A DNA stretch of 33,987 nucleotides from RGIG4097 sp964637515. GTDB taxonomy: Bacteria; Bacillota; Clostridia; Christensenellales; CAG-917. The stretch's first letter is position 1; each line of letters begins with the position of its first letter. The stretch spans positions 1 to 33,987 of the forward strand of contig CAZWUI010000017.1 of NCBI GenBank assembly GCA_964637515.1. The letters are read 5' to 3'. Below, piece by piece: positions 1-6,760 of this stretch. The position numbers and the translations under genes are program-made. The notes beneath the pieces are model-generated. The model was not told where the DNA came from, did no database searches, and worked only from the letters and a program-made list of their open reading frames with translations.

Positions 1-18
1 TGCTATTTGTGTTTGCAA

Positions 19-303
19 TTAGTCTTCTGCGTAGACGGATACTTGTCTATGCATACCACCTTTTCCGGTGCGCTCAAATTTCACGGTGCCGTCGATGAGT
101 GCAAAGAGAGTGTCATCTTTGCCGATGCCGACGTTGTTACCGGGATGGAACTTGGTGCCTCTTTGACGAACGAGAATGTTGCCTGCGAGAACGTATTGTC
201 CGTCCGCACGTTTTGCGCCAAGTCTTTTTGCGGCACTCTCACGACCGTTGTGAGAAGAACCGGTACCTTTTTTATGAGCGAATAATTGAATATTGATAAA
301 CAT
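19..303 (-). CDS. rpmA: 50S ribosomal protein L27
   Basis: This 94-residue protein is ribosomal protein L27, which sits near the peptidyl-transferase centre of the 50S subunit. The sequence shows the family core HKKGTGSSHNGRES close to the N-terminus and the AGNILVRQRGTKFHPG segment. The first residues read MFINIQLFA before HKKG. In Firmicutes, L27 is made with such an extension and is cut after the phenylalanine by the protease Prp, whose gene lies just upstream. A good Shine-Dalgarno (GGAGGT) lies inside the last codons of prp and fixes the ATG at 303. It is the last gene of the rplU-prp-rpmA operon visible here. Confidence 0.97.
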   Translation of the reverse strand: MFINIQLFAHKKGTGSSHNGRESAAKRLGAKRADGQYVLAGNILVRQRGTKFHPGNNVGIGKDDTLFALIDGTVKFERTGKGGMHRQVSVYAED

Positions 304-304
304 A

Positions 305-634
305 TTATTCTACCTCCAACGTTATATAGTCCGAATATTCTTCGTAGAGGTCGGACACCCCTAAATACGCTGTTCTCAGAATGATGTCCGCATCGTGAGA
401 TTGCTCACTGCTGACGACCGACGGCAACGCGACTTTGAGATAACCTTTGTCCACGTTGACTTCGTAGGAAACCGCGATACCGAGAAGTTGCATAAGTCCG
501 AGGACTGCGGTCTGTATGATTGACGATGCCGCCGCACATACGATGTCTTCGCCCTGTTCGGCGTAGCCGGTATGCCCCGATGCTTCGACTCCGACGAGTT
601 TTCCGTTTTTTCTGAAGAACTTGATGTTGGTCAT
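305..634 (-). CDS. prp: Ribosomal-processing cysteine protease Prp
   Basis: This 109-residue protein is Prp (YsxB family), the cysteine protease that removes the N-terminal extension of L27 in Firmicutes. The two catalytic positions are visible as GH (His21) and the DIVCAA motif (Cys33), with the glycine-rich segment HTGYAEQGED between them. Length and position between L21 and L27 are those of the family. The ATG at 634 lies four bases from the end of rplU, so translation is probably coupled. The L27 extension in the next gene carries the matching cleavage motif, so enzyme and substrate are neighbours. Confidence 0.95.
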   Translation of the reverse strand: MTNIKFFRKNGKLVGVEASGHTGYAEQGEDIVCAAASSIIQTAVLGLMQLLGIAVSYEVNVDKGYLKVALPSVVSSEQSHDADIILRTAYLGVSDLYEEYSDYITLEVE

Positions 635-638
635 GAGA

Positions 639-944
639 TTAACCTTTGATTGCGGTTATTTTCAACTCGGTATACGGTTGACGATGACCTTGACGCTTTC
701 TGATTTGCTTTTTGGGTTTGTAGTGGACGACCAAGATTTTGGGGAACTTGTCTTGTCTGACGACTTCTGCTTGAACGGATGCGTTCGCACAATCTGCGCC
801 TGCCTTGACAACTTCGCCGTCTGCGATCATGAGCACTTTGAGTTCGACTTTTGCGCCGATTTCCGCGTCGATTTTCTCGACCTTCACGAGCATGTCTTTC
901 TCAACCTTGTATTGCTTTCCGCCACATTCAACGATTGCGTACAT
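639..944 (-). CDS. rplU: 50S ribosomal protein L21
   Basis: Ribosomal protein L21 of the large subunit, 101 residues, beginning MYAIVECGGKQYKVE and ending with the basic RKRQGHRQPYTELKI segment that contacts 23S rRNA. The frame stays open upstream to about 1076, but I place the start at the ATG at 944 because an AGGAGG ribosome binding site sits seven bases before it and the family begins there. It is the first gene of the rplU-prp-rpmA operon. A structured leader and a consensus promoter lie upstream, which suggests autoregulation of the kind known for L21 leaders in low-GC Gram-positives. Confidence 0.97.
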   Translation of the reverse strand: MYAIVECGGKQYKVEKDMLVKVEKIDAEIGAKVELKVLMIADGEVVKAGADCANASVQAEVVRQDKFPKILVVHYKPKKQIRKRQGHRQPYTELKITAIKG

Positions 945-1047
945 GTTTTTACCTCCTCTAACCAGTCTCGCCGTAGTGGCCGCCGAACAAATCCAAGAAT
1001 ATGGAAGGTCGGACCAGTTATCGCCATTTCCGAGCGGCTCGACGACT
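945..1047 (-). promoter_or_regulatory. Putative L21 leader in the rplU 5' UTR
   Basis: The roughly 100 transcribed bases between the promoter and the AGGAGG site can fold into nested stems. GCCGC near the 5' end pairs with GCGGC further down, CCGA pairs with TCGG inside that, and TCCA pairs with TGGA around a short loop. An L21 leader family located before rplU-ysxB-rpmA operons is known in low-GC Gram-positives, so position and structure agree. I have not matched the consensus. Confidence 0.5.
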
Positions 1048-1076
1048 AATGTAACAAATTTCGCGACTATTGTCAA
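1048..1076 (-). promoter_or_regulatory. Promoter of the rplU-prp-rpmA operon
   Basis: On the minus strand TTGACA (1076-1071) is followed after exactly 17 bases by TACATT (1053-1048). The -35 box is a perfect match, as fits a ribosomal protein operon. It lies just outside the end of the neighbouring lyase/redoxin gene. Confidence 0.8.
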
Positions 1077-1105
1077 ACGATTTTGCCTATATTATATATA
1101 TTATC

Positions 1106-2884
1106 TTATTTTTTTAATGCGCCGACCAACTCTTGCACGTCGGGGAAGTCGCCTATAGTCTTCGAATAGCGTGCATAACGCACGGTCATATTCTTATCCA
1201 CGACGACGAATGCGCAGAGTTGCAAGCTACGTCTTTCGGGGTGTTGCTCGCCCACTCCGACAAGTCCGCCGAAGAAGGTATCGAAAGTGTCGGTGCCAAA
1301 CAAATTCATGATATTTTCACCCACCATTTCTTCAAACATCTTATCCCCTGCGACAAAATTGAACACACTGTTTGCTTCGAACACGTTGTACTTGTCATAG
1401 AGTTCCGCATTTTCGTCGGAAATCAACTCAAACGGCGCATCTAACCGCTCGTTTTTTATTTCTTCCGCACTCGATTGTATCACAGCTTTCACGTCTGCAC
1501 CGAGAAATTTTATTCCCAAATACGCCTTTGAAATCTTGTCAAGCACCGCTTTGGTTATATCGCAGGACGCATAGCGCAAAAACGCAATCAAAGTGGGTTT
1601 TTTGATGGTATCTGCAAGATTGATTTCCTTTCCGTCCTTATGGTAGACGAAGTTTTCGAGCTCATCCCCCGCTGTCAACGTTTTGTGGTATGGTGTGCCG
1701 TTTTTCACGGCGTTTTCTCTCAACTCGTCGATAGCGTCTTTGAAGTGTGCCATTGCTTTTTCAAGGGTAGTGCGTGCGCAGGCAAGGTTTATTCTCTCGT
1801 ATCCTCTGCCCGCATCCCCGAACATTTCGCCGTAGTCAAGGAAGAGTTTATGTTTCTCGAACGCATCCTTGAGTTCGACGTGCGTAAAGCCGAGTTTTCG
1901 GCAATCTAACCACTGCAAATACGTTCCTTCAAGTTTATGAACGTACACCTCGGGGAAGTTTTCCGCCATATATTTTTCCACGTATTTTGCATTGTCATCG
2001 ATGACCGTCAGGAGTTCGTCAAGCCAATCTTCGCACTCGTCGTATGCGACTCTGCATGCGGTGTATGCAAATATGTTCAAGTGCATGTTCATATTGAGCA
2101 TGGAAGTCGCAAACGCTCTCGCTCTCCACTTCTCGTTGGGTACGAATATATTCGAGCATTGCAAACCCGCAAGGTTGAAAGTTTTGCTCGGCGCAGTGCA
2201 AACCGCAATGTTGTTTTTGATTTTTTCGGACACGGTTGCGAATACGGTGTGTTTCGCATCGGGCATAATCAAGTCGTTATGGATTTCGTCGTCAATGATG
2301 AAAACGCCGTTATCCGTGCATATATCCCCAACCTTTTGTAGCTCTTCTTTCGTCCATACCCTGCCCACCGGGTTGTGAGGATTGCAGAAAAGTATTGCGG
2401 TATTCTTCGGATTTTTAGCCTTCTCTTCGAGGTCGGCGTAGTCGATTTCAAACCTGCCGCCGTTGTTGATGAGCTTGCTATACACGATATGTCTCGACCT
2501 TGCTATCGTAACCATATCAAAAGGATAGTACACGGGCGTCAAAAGTATGATGCCGTCCGCGGGCTTCGTCACCGCGTCAATGAGCATAGACAATGCGGAT
2601 ATTACACCGGGAGTCGAGAATATCCATTCTTTTTTGACGTCCCAATCGTGCCTGCGTTTCATCCAACCGACTACCGCATTGAAATACTCCTCCGTCGGAC
2701 TCGTGTAACCGAGAATGGTATTCAGTGAAAGGTCGGATAATGCTTTCGCAATTTGGGGTGCGGTATAAAATTCCATATCCGCAACCGAAAGCGGTACGTA
2801 TTCGGTGGAAGCTCCGTTGGAGTCGTCCCATTTTGTTGCGCCAGTCCCCGTACGATCGGGAACGCTCGTGAAATCGTATTTCAT
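1106..2884 (-). CDS. MalY/PatB-type C-S lyase (aminotransferase fold) fused to a peroxiredoxin-like domain
   Basis: This is a 592-residue two-domain protein. Residues 1-390 are a class I/II PLP enzyme of the MalY/PatB group (cystathionine beta-lyase-like C-S lyases, about 390 residues). Visible are PLSVADMEF near the N-terminus, CNPHNPVGR (about 167-175), the DDEIH segment (198-202) and the PLP lysine in SKTFNLAG (Lys234). Residues about 400-592 continue with a redoxin-like domain (AGDELENF, then IAFLRYASCDI), where Cys441 is where AhpC/TSA-like proteins carry the peroxidatic cysteine. I chose the ATG at 2884 because GGAGCT precedes it and the family begins there; the frame extends 20 codons further up. 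MalY proteins normally stand alone, so the fusion is the odd point. The first domain would release sulfide or thiol from cysteine-type substrates; the second may act on thiols or peroxides. That coupling is inference. Confidence 0.85.
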   Translation of the reverse strand: MKYDFTSVPDRTGTGATKWDDSNGASTEYVPLSVADMEFYTAPQIAKALSDLSLNTILGYTSPTEEYFNAVVGWMKRRHDWDVKKEWIFSTPGVISALSMLIDAVTKPADGIILLTPVYYPFDMVTIARSRHIVYSKLINNGGRFEIDYADLEEKAKNPKNTAILFCNPHNPVGRVWTKEELQKVGDICTDNGVFIIDDEIHNDLIMPDAKHTVFATVSEKIKNNIAVCTAPSKTFNLAGLQCSNIFVPNEKWRARAFATSMLNMNMHLNIFAYTACRVAYDECEDWLDELLTVIDDNAKYVEKYMAENFPEVYVHKLEGTYLQWLDCRKLGFTHVELKDAFEKHKLFLDYGEMFGDAGRGYERINLACARTTLEKAMAHFKDAIDELRENAVKNGTPYHKTLTAGDELENFVYHKDGKEINLADTIKKPTLIAFLRYASCDITKAVLDKISKAYLGIKFLGADVKAVIQSSAEEIKNERLDAPFELISDENAELYDKYNVFEANSVFNFVAGDKMFEEMVGENIMNLFGTDTFDTFFGGLVGVGEQHPERRSLQLCAFVVVDKNMTVRYARYSKTIGDFPDVQELVGALKK

Positions 2885-2912
2885 AATAGCTCCGATGGAT
2901 TTGATACCATAT

Positions 2913-2941
2913 ATTTTACACCATTCCCCCGCCGAAAGCAA
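2913..2941 (-). promoter_or_regulatory. Promoter of the C-S lyase/redoxin gene
   Basis: On the minus strand TTGCTT (2941-2936), 17 bases, then TAAAAT (2918-2913), preceded by GGTG. It is divergent from, and almost touching, the tRNA-Leu promoter. Confidence 0.55.
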
Positions 2942-2986
2942 CACTTTACAAAATTCTAAAACAATAAATGAAGAAGTTATAATCGT

Positions 2987-3015
2987 TTGACATACGCGGC
3001 GGTTTTGAGTAAAAT
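2987..3015 (+). promoter_or_regulatory. Promoter of tRNA-Leu
   Basis: TTGACA (2987-2992), a 17-base spacer, then TAAAAT (3010-3015). The mature tRNA begins eleven bases after the -10 box. Confidence 0.75.
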
Positions 3016-3025
3016 ATATACACTT

Positions 3026-3113
3026 GCGGATGTGGCGGAATTGGCAGACGCGCTAGATTCAGGTTCTAGTGGGCAGTACGCCCTTGTGAGTTCAAGTCTC
3101 GTCATCCGCACCA
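3026..3113 (+). tRNA. tRNA-Leu (anticodon CAG)
   Basis: A complete class II tRNA. The acceptor strands GCGGATG and CATCCGC pair, and the anticodon stem CTAGA/TCTAG encloses the seven-base loop TTCAGGT, giving anticodon CAG. A long variable arm (GTGGGCAGTACGCCC region) is typical of tRNA-Leu. The T-arm reads GAGTTCAAGTCTC, and CCA is encoded after the discriminator A. It has its own promoter and terminator, and a scar of mobile-element fragments follows it. Confidence 0.97.
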
Positions 3114-3119
3114 TACAAG

Positions 3120-3164
3120 AATAAAACGAACCAAACCGATAAGGTTTCGTTCGTTTTATTTTTT
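3120..3164 (+). terminator. Intrinsic terminator after tRNA-Leu
   Basis: AAAACGAAC...AAACC pairs with GGTTT...GTTCGTTTT around a GATAA loop and runs into ATTTTTT. The end of the T-run is also the start of a 46-bp repeat found again at 30498-30543. Confidence 0.85.
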
Positions 3165-3201
3165 ACAAGAGATTATTTCGGATTGATTATTAAACTGAAA
3201 T
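3156..3201 (+). repeat. 46-bp dispersed repeat, copy 1
   Basis: This segment (TTATTTTTTAC, then GAGATTATTTC, GATTGATT and TTAAAC blocks) matches the reverse complement of 30498-30543 at 42 of 46 positions by hand alignment. Both copies directly follow a hairpin. The function is unknown; it may mark the edge of an inserted element, since fragments of an HNH gene and a recombinase gene lie next to this copy. Confidence 0.7.
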
Positions 3202-3218
3202 AGTCTAAAATCAATGAT

Positions 3219-3246
3219 AAAAGCCGAAGTCAATCTTCGGCTTTTA
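3219..3246 (-). terminator. Terminator of the relic HNH gene
   Basis: AAAAGCCGAAG and CTTCGGCTTTT form an 11-bp perfect stem around a five-base loop. Read on the minus strand it lies just after the HNH fragment's stop codon and ends in TTTTA, as an intrinsic terminator should. It could work in both directions. Confidence 0.7.
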
Positions 3247-3248
3247 GG

Positions 3249-3338
3249 TTATTTACTTGATTTTAAGCGATTGTGTTCTTTGCAAAGCATTTGGCAATTC
3301 TCGATTGTCGTTTTTCCGCCTTCAACCCAAGGCGTTAT
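3249..3338 (-). pseudogene. C-terminal fragment of an HNH endonuclease
   Basis: Only the last 29 codons remain, translating to ITPWVEGGKTT followed by IENCQMLCKEHNRLKSSK and a stop. This is the typical tail of HNH nucleases (an I.PW..GG segment, N-C-x-x-L-C, then H-N-R-x-K). The expected DH before IxPW is missing, because the sequence breaks at about 3338, where a recombinase fragment begins on the opposite strand. The fragment is too short for the usual gene-length cut-offs. Its own terminator is preserved downstream. It is a deletion or insertion scar next to a tRNA gene. Confidence 0.75.
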
Positions 3339-3340
3339 AA

Positions 3341-3450
3341 ATAATCGTCAAAAATTAAAAGAAAACGGCGTTAAACTTATTTCCGCTACGGAGAACATAC
3401 CCGACACGCCTGAGGGAACGCTTATAGCGGATTCTATTATGAAGTGTTAA
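3341..3450 (+). pseudogene. Fragment of a serine (resolvase-type) site-specific recombinase
   Basis: The plus-strand frame reads NNRQKLKENGVKLISATENI and then PDTPEGTLIADSIMKC before a stop. The pattern of an R..L...GVK..SATE.IPDTPEG.L block is characteristic of the catalytic domain of large serine recombinases. The N-terminal catalytic serine and everything downstream of the PEG motif are missing. The frame technically stays open from 3214, but that part is the antisense of the HNH fragment, so only this stretch is recombinase. It is a dead relic. Confidence 0.75.
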
Positions 3451-3489
3451 AAACGCAAATTCGACGGGACGGCACTTTTCCCTTGATTT

Positions 3490-3518
3490 TTGTTTTGCGA
3501 TATGGTAGACTATATAAA
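3490..3518 (+). promoter_or_regulatory. Candidate promoter of the SCIFF locus
   Basis: TTGTTT (3490-3495), 17 bases, TATAAA (3513-3518). The boxes are imperfect, but the spacing is right and the scfA ribosome binding site follows shortly after. Confidence 0.4.
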
Positions 3519-3542
3519 AACATCGTCATAAGGAGTTATAAT

Positions 3543-3704
3543 ATGAAACACATCAAAACCGTTGAAACACGTAATCTTTGTGAAAGTGCCGTCAAAGGTG
3601 GCTGCGGTGAGTGCCAAACCTCTTGCCAATCCGCTTGCAAGACCAGCTGCGGTATCGCAAACCAAAAGTGCGAAAACACCAAATCCGAAAAAGAAAGCAA
3701 ATAA
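3543..3704 (+). CDS. scfA: SCIFF ranthipeptide precursor (six cysteines in forty-five)
   Basis: A 53-residue peptide beginning MKHIKTVETRNL, with a core containing CGECQTSCQSACKTSC. This is the conserved SCIFF precursor of Clostridia, in which the maturase links cysteine sulfurs to other residues to form thioether cross-links. Cysteines stand at 13, 21, 24, 28, 32, 36 and 43. A lysine/glutamate-rich tail of about ten residues follows. The start at 3543 has AAGGAG seven bases before it; the frame is open further upstream but without a site. The maturase gene follows after a strong terminator. The biological role of SCIFF is not settled; a quorum-sensing role has been proposed for related ranthipeptides. 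Confidence 0.95.
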   Translation: MKHIKTVETRNLCESAVKGGCGECQTSCQSACKTSCGIANQKCENTKSEKESK

Positions 3705-3725
3705 TCTGAACAATCTCAACTCGAC

Positions 3726-3760
3726 GGCTCGCTATACATGGTGTAGTGAGCCATTTTTTT
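3726..3760 (+). terminator. Terminator/attenuator between scfA and scfB
   Basis: GGCTCGCTATAC and GTGTAGTGAGCC form a 12-bp stem (two G-U pairs) around a three-base ATG loop, followed by A and seven T. It lies in the 54-base gap, and its T-run ends four bases before the scfB ATG. It should make most transcripts stop after scfA, giving far more precursor than maturase. Confidence 0.85.
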
Positions 3761-3764
3761 GACA

Positions 3765-5129
3765 ATGATACATCAATACAAACTGAACGGTTACAACATA
3801 GTGCTTGACACGGCATCGGGCTCGGTGCATCTCGTGGACGAAGTCGCATACGATGCGATTGCGCTTTACTCCACTCTTTCAAAGGCCGAGATAGTCAAGG
3901 AATTATCCGCAAAATACCCCGCCGAATCCGCAGACGATATAGCGGAATGCGTGGACGAAATCACCGCGCTCAAAGAGGACGGAAAACTCTTTGCGGAAGA
4001 CAATTTTGAACCGCTTGCCGGCAAACTCAAAGAGCGTAGCGCGGGAGTTGTCAAAGCACTCTGCCTGCACATAGCACACACTTGCAACCTCAACTGCTCC
4101 TACTGCTTTGCAAGTCAGGGCAAGTATCACGGCGATAGGGCGCTTATGAGCTACGAAGTCGGCAAACAAGCACTCGATTTCTTGGTCGCCAACTCCGGGA
4201 CGAGAAGAAATCTCGAAGTGGACTTTTTCGGCGGTGAGCCTCTTATGAATTTCGACGTCGTCAAACGTTTGGTCGCATACGCTCGCTCGATAGAAAAAGA
4301 ACACGGCAAAAACTTCCGTTTCACTCTCACAACCAACGGCGTACTCATCGACGACGACGTGATAGATTTTGCCAACAAGGAAATGAGCAACGTCGTTCTC
4401 TCCCTTGACGGACGAAAAGAAGTGCACGACCGCTTCAGAGTGGACTATGCGGGCAAAGGCAGTTACGACAAAATCGTTCCGCTCTTCCAAAAACTCGTCA
4501 AGGAACGCGGAAACAAAGACTACTATATGCGCGGTACGTTCACCCACCACAACCCCGACTTCATCAACGATATAAAAGCGATGCTCGACCTTGGTTTCAC
4601 CGAACTCAGCATGGAACCCGTCGTGTGTGCGGAAGACGATCCGTCCGCTCTCACCAAAGAGGATTTGCCCATTGTTTTGCAGGGCTACGAGGAACTCGCG
4701 AACCTTATGATCGAACGCAGAAAGGCGGGCAAACCCTTCACCTTCTATCATTATATGATAGACCTCAAGGGCGGTCCGTGCATTTACAAGAGAGTTTCGG
4801 GATGCGGTAGCGGTACGGAATATATGGCGGTTACCCCGTGGGGCGACTTGTACCCCTGCCACCAATTCGTAGGCGAAGAAAAATTCAAACTCGGCGACGT
4901 TTTCAACGGCGTCACAAACAAATCCGTTCAAGACGAATTTTACGCTTGCAACGTCTACACCCGCGAAGAATGTCGCGACTGTTGGGCGAAACTCTACTGC
5001 TCGGGCGGTTGCGCCGCGAATGCGTATCACGCAACGGGCTCGGTCGGCGGTGTGTATAAGTACGGTTGCGAACTCTTCCGCAAGCGTATGGAATGTGCGA
5101 TCATGGTCGAACTCAGCAAAGAAGAATGA
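3765..5129 (+). CDS. scfB: SCIFF peptide maturase, radical SAM/SPASM protein
   Basis: This 454-residue enzyme cross-links the SCIFF peptide. The N-terminal 100 residues start MIHQYKLNGYNIVLD, as in known SCIFF maturases, and include the precursor-recognition region. The radical SAM cluster is CNLNCSYC (Cys107, Cys111, Cys114). FFGGEPLMN is the next conserved block, and the C-terminal third carries a cysteine-rich SPASM region (GCGSG, LYPCHQF, CRDCWAKLYCSGGCAAN, YGC) that holds auxiliary iron-sulfur clusters. I start at the ATG at 3765; a TTG six bases earlier would start in the terminator's T-run. No Shine-Dalgarno is evident because the terminator hairpin occupies that space, so expression should be low. 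The stop overlaps the next start (ATGA). Confidence 0.95.
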   Translation: MIHQYKLNGYNIVLDTASGSVHLVDEVAYDAIALYSTLSKAEIVKELSAKYPAESADDIAECVDEITALKEDGKLFAEDNFEPLAGKLKERSAGVVKALCLHIAHTCNLNCSYCFASQGKYHGDRALMSYEVGKQALDFLVANSGTRRNLEVDFFGGEPLMNFDVVKRLVAYARSIEKEHGKNFRFTLTTNGVLIDDDVIDFANKEMSNVVLSLDGRKEVHDRFRVDYAGKGSYDKIVPLFQKLVKERGNKDYYMRGTFTHHNPDFINDIKAMLDLGFTELSMEPVVCAEDDPSALTKEDLPIVLQGYEELANLMIERRKAGKPFTFYHYMIDLKGGPCIYKRVSGCGSGTEYMAVTPWGDLYPCHQFVGEEKFKLGDVFNGVTNKSVQDEFYACNVYTREECRDCWAKLYCSGGCAANAYHATGSVGGVYKYGCELFRKRMECAIMVELSKEE

Positions 5130-6427
5130 ATACGCCGATTATAGATTTTCTCAAGTCTTACGACGGTATGACTCGTCTGCATATGCCGGGGCATAAAGGC
5201 GTCGAAAACCCCTTCGATTTGACCGAAGTCGAAGGAGCGGACGTGCTATACAATCCGCACGGAATTATCGAGGAAAGCGAGCGCAACGCAAGCGAAATCT
5301 TCGGGAGCGGTGCGACCGCCTATTCCGTTGAAGGCTCGTCGCTCGGCATACGCGCCTCGGTTTATCTCGTCGCAAGCTATGCAAAATCTATAGGCAAAAC
5401 CCCCACTATTTTGGCAACTCGTAACGTGCATTCCGCATTCGTATCCGCCTGCGCCCTCACAGGCGTAAACCCCGAATGGATTTGCGGAAACGACTTTTTG
5501 TCTGCGGAAGTTTCCCCCGAGAGTCTTGACGAAAAACTGTCGAAAACGCACGCAGCCGCTTTTTATCTCACGTCCCCCGACTATCTCGGAAACAGGACGG
5601 ATATGCGCAACTTTGCAGAGATATGCCACCGCCACGGCACACTGTTCATCGTGGATAACGCTCACGGTGCGTATCTCAAATTTTTCAATTTACACCCCCT
5701 TGATTTCGGAGCGGATATATCCATAGACTCCGCCCACAAAACGCTCCCATGCCTGACGGGCACGGCGTATCTCCACGTAGGCAAATCCGCCCCCGACTTC
5801 ATCAAAGACAATCTAAACTCCGCCCTATCCTTGTTTGCGTCATCGAGTCCGTCCTATCTATTGTTGTCATCCCTTGACAAGTTCAACGGACTTGCGGACG
5901 GTTTCAAATCCAAACTTGTAAAATTCGCAGACGAAGTCCAAAACTTGAAAAACGCATTGACCGCAAAGGGTTACGTTTTGATAGGCAACGAACCTATGAA
6001 AATCACCGTAGCAACGAAGAGTTACGGCTACTACGCAAACGAAATTGCGTACTATCTGAAAACAAAAAATATCGTTGTGGAATTTGCGGACAAAGACTAT
6101 CTCACCATGATGTTTTCTCCGTCCAACACCGCAAGCGACTTGAAAAATCTCAAAACCGCACTTTGCTCATTACCCCCGAAAACGCCCATAACCGAGCGCC
6201 CGCCAAAGCCGTCTATTGCCGAAAAAGTCTTGTCCATACACGATGCGGCGTTCTCTCCGTCTGTGGAAATTTCCACCGAAAAAGCATACGGCAAAATCCT
6301 TGCAGGACTGACGCTATCATGTCCTCCCGCAGTTCCAATCGCAATAAGCGGAGAACGCCTTGACGACAACGCCGTCAACGCTCTCACCTACTACGGCATA
6401 ACGAAAATTAAAGTTGTAAAAGAATAA
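5126..6427 (+). CDS. Orn/Lys/Arg decarboxylase family protein (PLP, fold type I)
   Basis: A 433-residue member of the Orn/Lys/Arg decarboxylase family, the group that makes polyamines such as agmatine, cadaverine or putrescine. Seen directly: HMPGHKG near the N-terminus, VDNAHGA (about 176-182, with the PLP-binding aspartate Asp177) and SAHKTLPCLTGTA with the Schiff-base lysine Lys205. At about 430 residues it is on the short side for the YaaO/SpeA-type enzymes. Which amino acid it uses cannot be read off. I start at the ATG at 5126, which overlaps the scfB stop as ATGA; the longer frame to 5066 lies entirely inside scfB. The coupling places it in the SCIFF transcription unit. Confidence 0.88.
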   Translation: MNTPIIDFLKSYDGMTRLHMPGHKGVENPFDLTEVEGADVLYNPHGIIEESERNASEIFGSGATAYSVEGSSLGIRASVYLVASYAKSIGKTPTILATRNVHSAFVSACALTGVNPEWICGNDFLSAEVSPESLDEKLSKTHAAAFYLTSPDYLGNRTDMRNFAEICHRHGTLFIVDNAHGAYLKFFNLHPLDFGADISIDSAHKTLPCLTGTAYLHVGKSAPDFIKDNLNSALSLFASSSPSYLLLSSLDKFNGLADGFKSKLVKFADEVQNLKNALTAKGYVLIGNEPMKITVATKSYGYYANEIAYYLKTKNIVVEFADKDYLTMMFSPSNTASDLKNLKTALCSLPPKTPITERPPKPSIAEKVLSIHDAAFSPSVEISTEKAYGKILAGLTLSCPPAVPIAISGERLDDNAVNALTYYGITKIKVVKE

Positions 6428-6501
6428 TTCAAATCACAAAACAACCGCTTTATCAAATCGTTTCAAACAGTTAAACACCGTATTACGCAAAAATCAACCA
6501 A

Positions 6502-6738
6502 TCAATAAATATCGTCGTCGAAATCGTCGTACTCTTCGTCAATCAAAATATACTCGTCGATTTCGTCTTCAAATTCCCCGCCATAAAACGAGCTTGACCG
6601 CTCTATGTCATCGGACTTTCCAAACCAATTCCGACCTTTCTCACGGCAAGTAGCAACACCAACACCGCACTTTTTCCCGCCGTTGTCTTTGTTTCCTATC
6701 CCAAAAACTTTCCTAAAAAACTCACCAACTTTCCCCAT
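6502..6738 (-). CDS. Small acidic protein of unknown function
   Basis: A 78-residue protein that I do not recognise. The first third is basic and glycine-rich (MGKVGEFFRKVFGIGNK, KNGGKKCG-like), with two cysteines. The last third is extremely acidic, with EDEIDEYILIDEEYDDF and a DDDIY end. No signal peptide or membrane segment is visible. I use the ATG at 6738, five bases after an AGGAG; a GTG two codons earlier would overlap that site. It starts 22 bases after the end of the MATE exporter gene and is probably transcribed with it. Real translation is likely because of the good site, but the function is open. Confidence 0.6.
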   Translation of the reverse strand: MGKVGEFFRKVFGIGNKDNGGKKCGVGVATCREKGRNWFGKSDDIERSSSFYGGEFEDEIDEYILIDEEYDDFDDDIY

Positions 6739-6760
6739 ACTCACTCCTTTTATTTATGGC

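Noticed and set aside
3214..3340. N-terminal half of the plus-strand frame at 3214-3450 as a real protein
   Set aside because: It translates the complement of a terminator hairpin and of the HNH fragment; only the part from about 3341 resembles a recombinase.
3903..5030. Long minus-strand open frame (375 residues) across scfB
   Set aside because: It is the antisense of a clear radical SAM gene, has no recognisable motif and no ribosome binding site, and arises from codon bias of the true gene.
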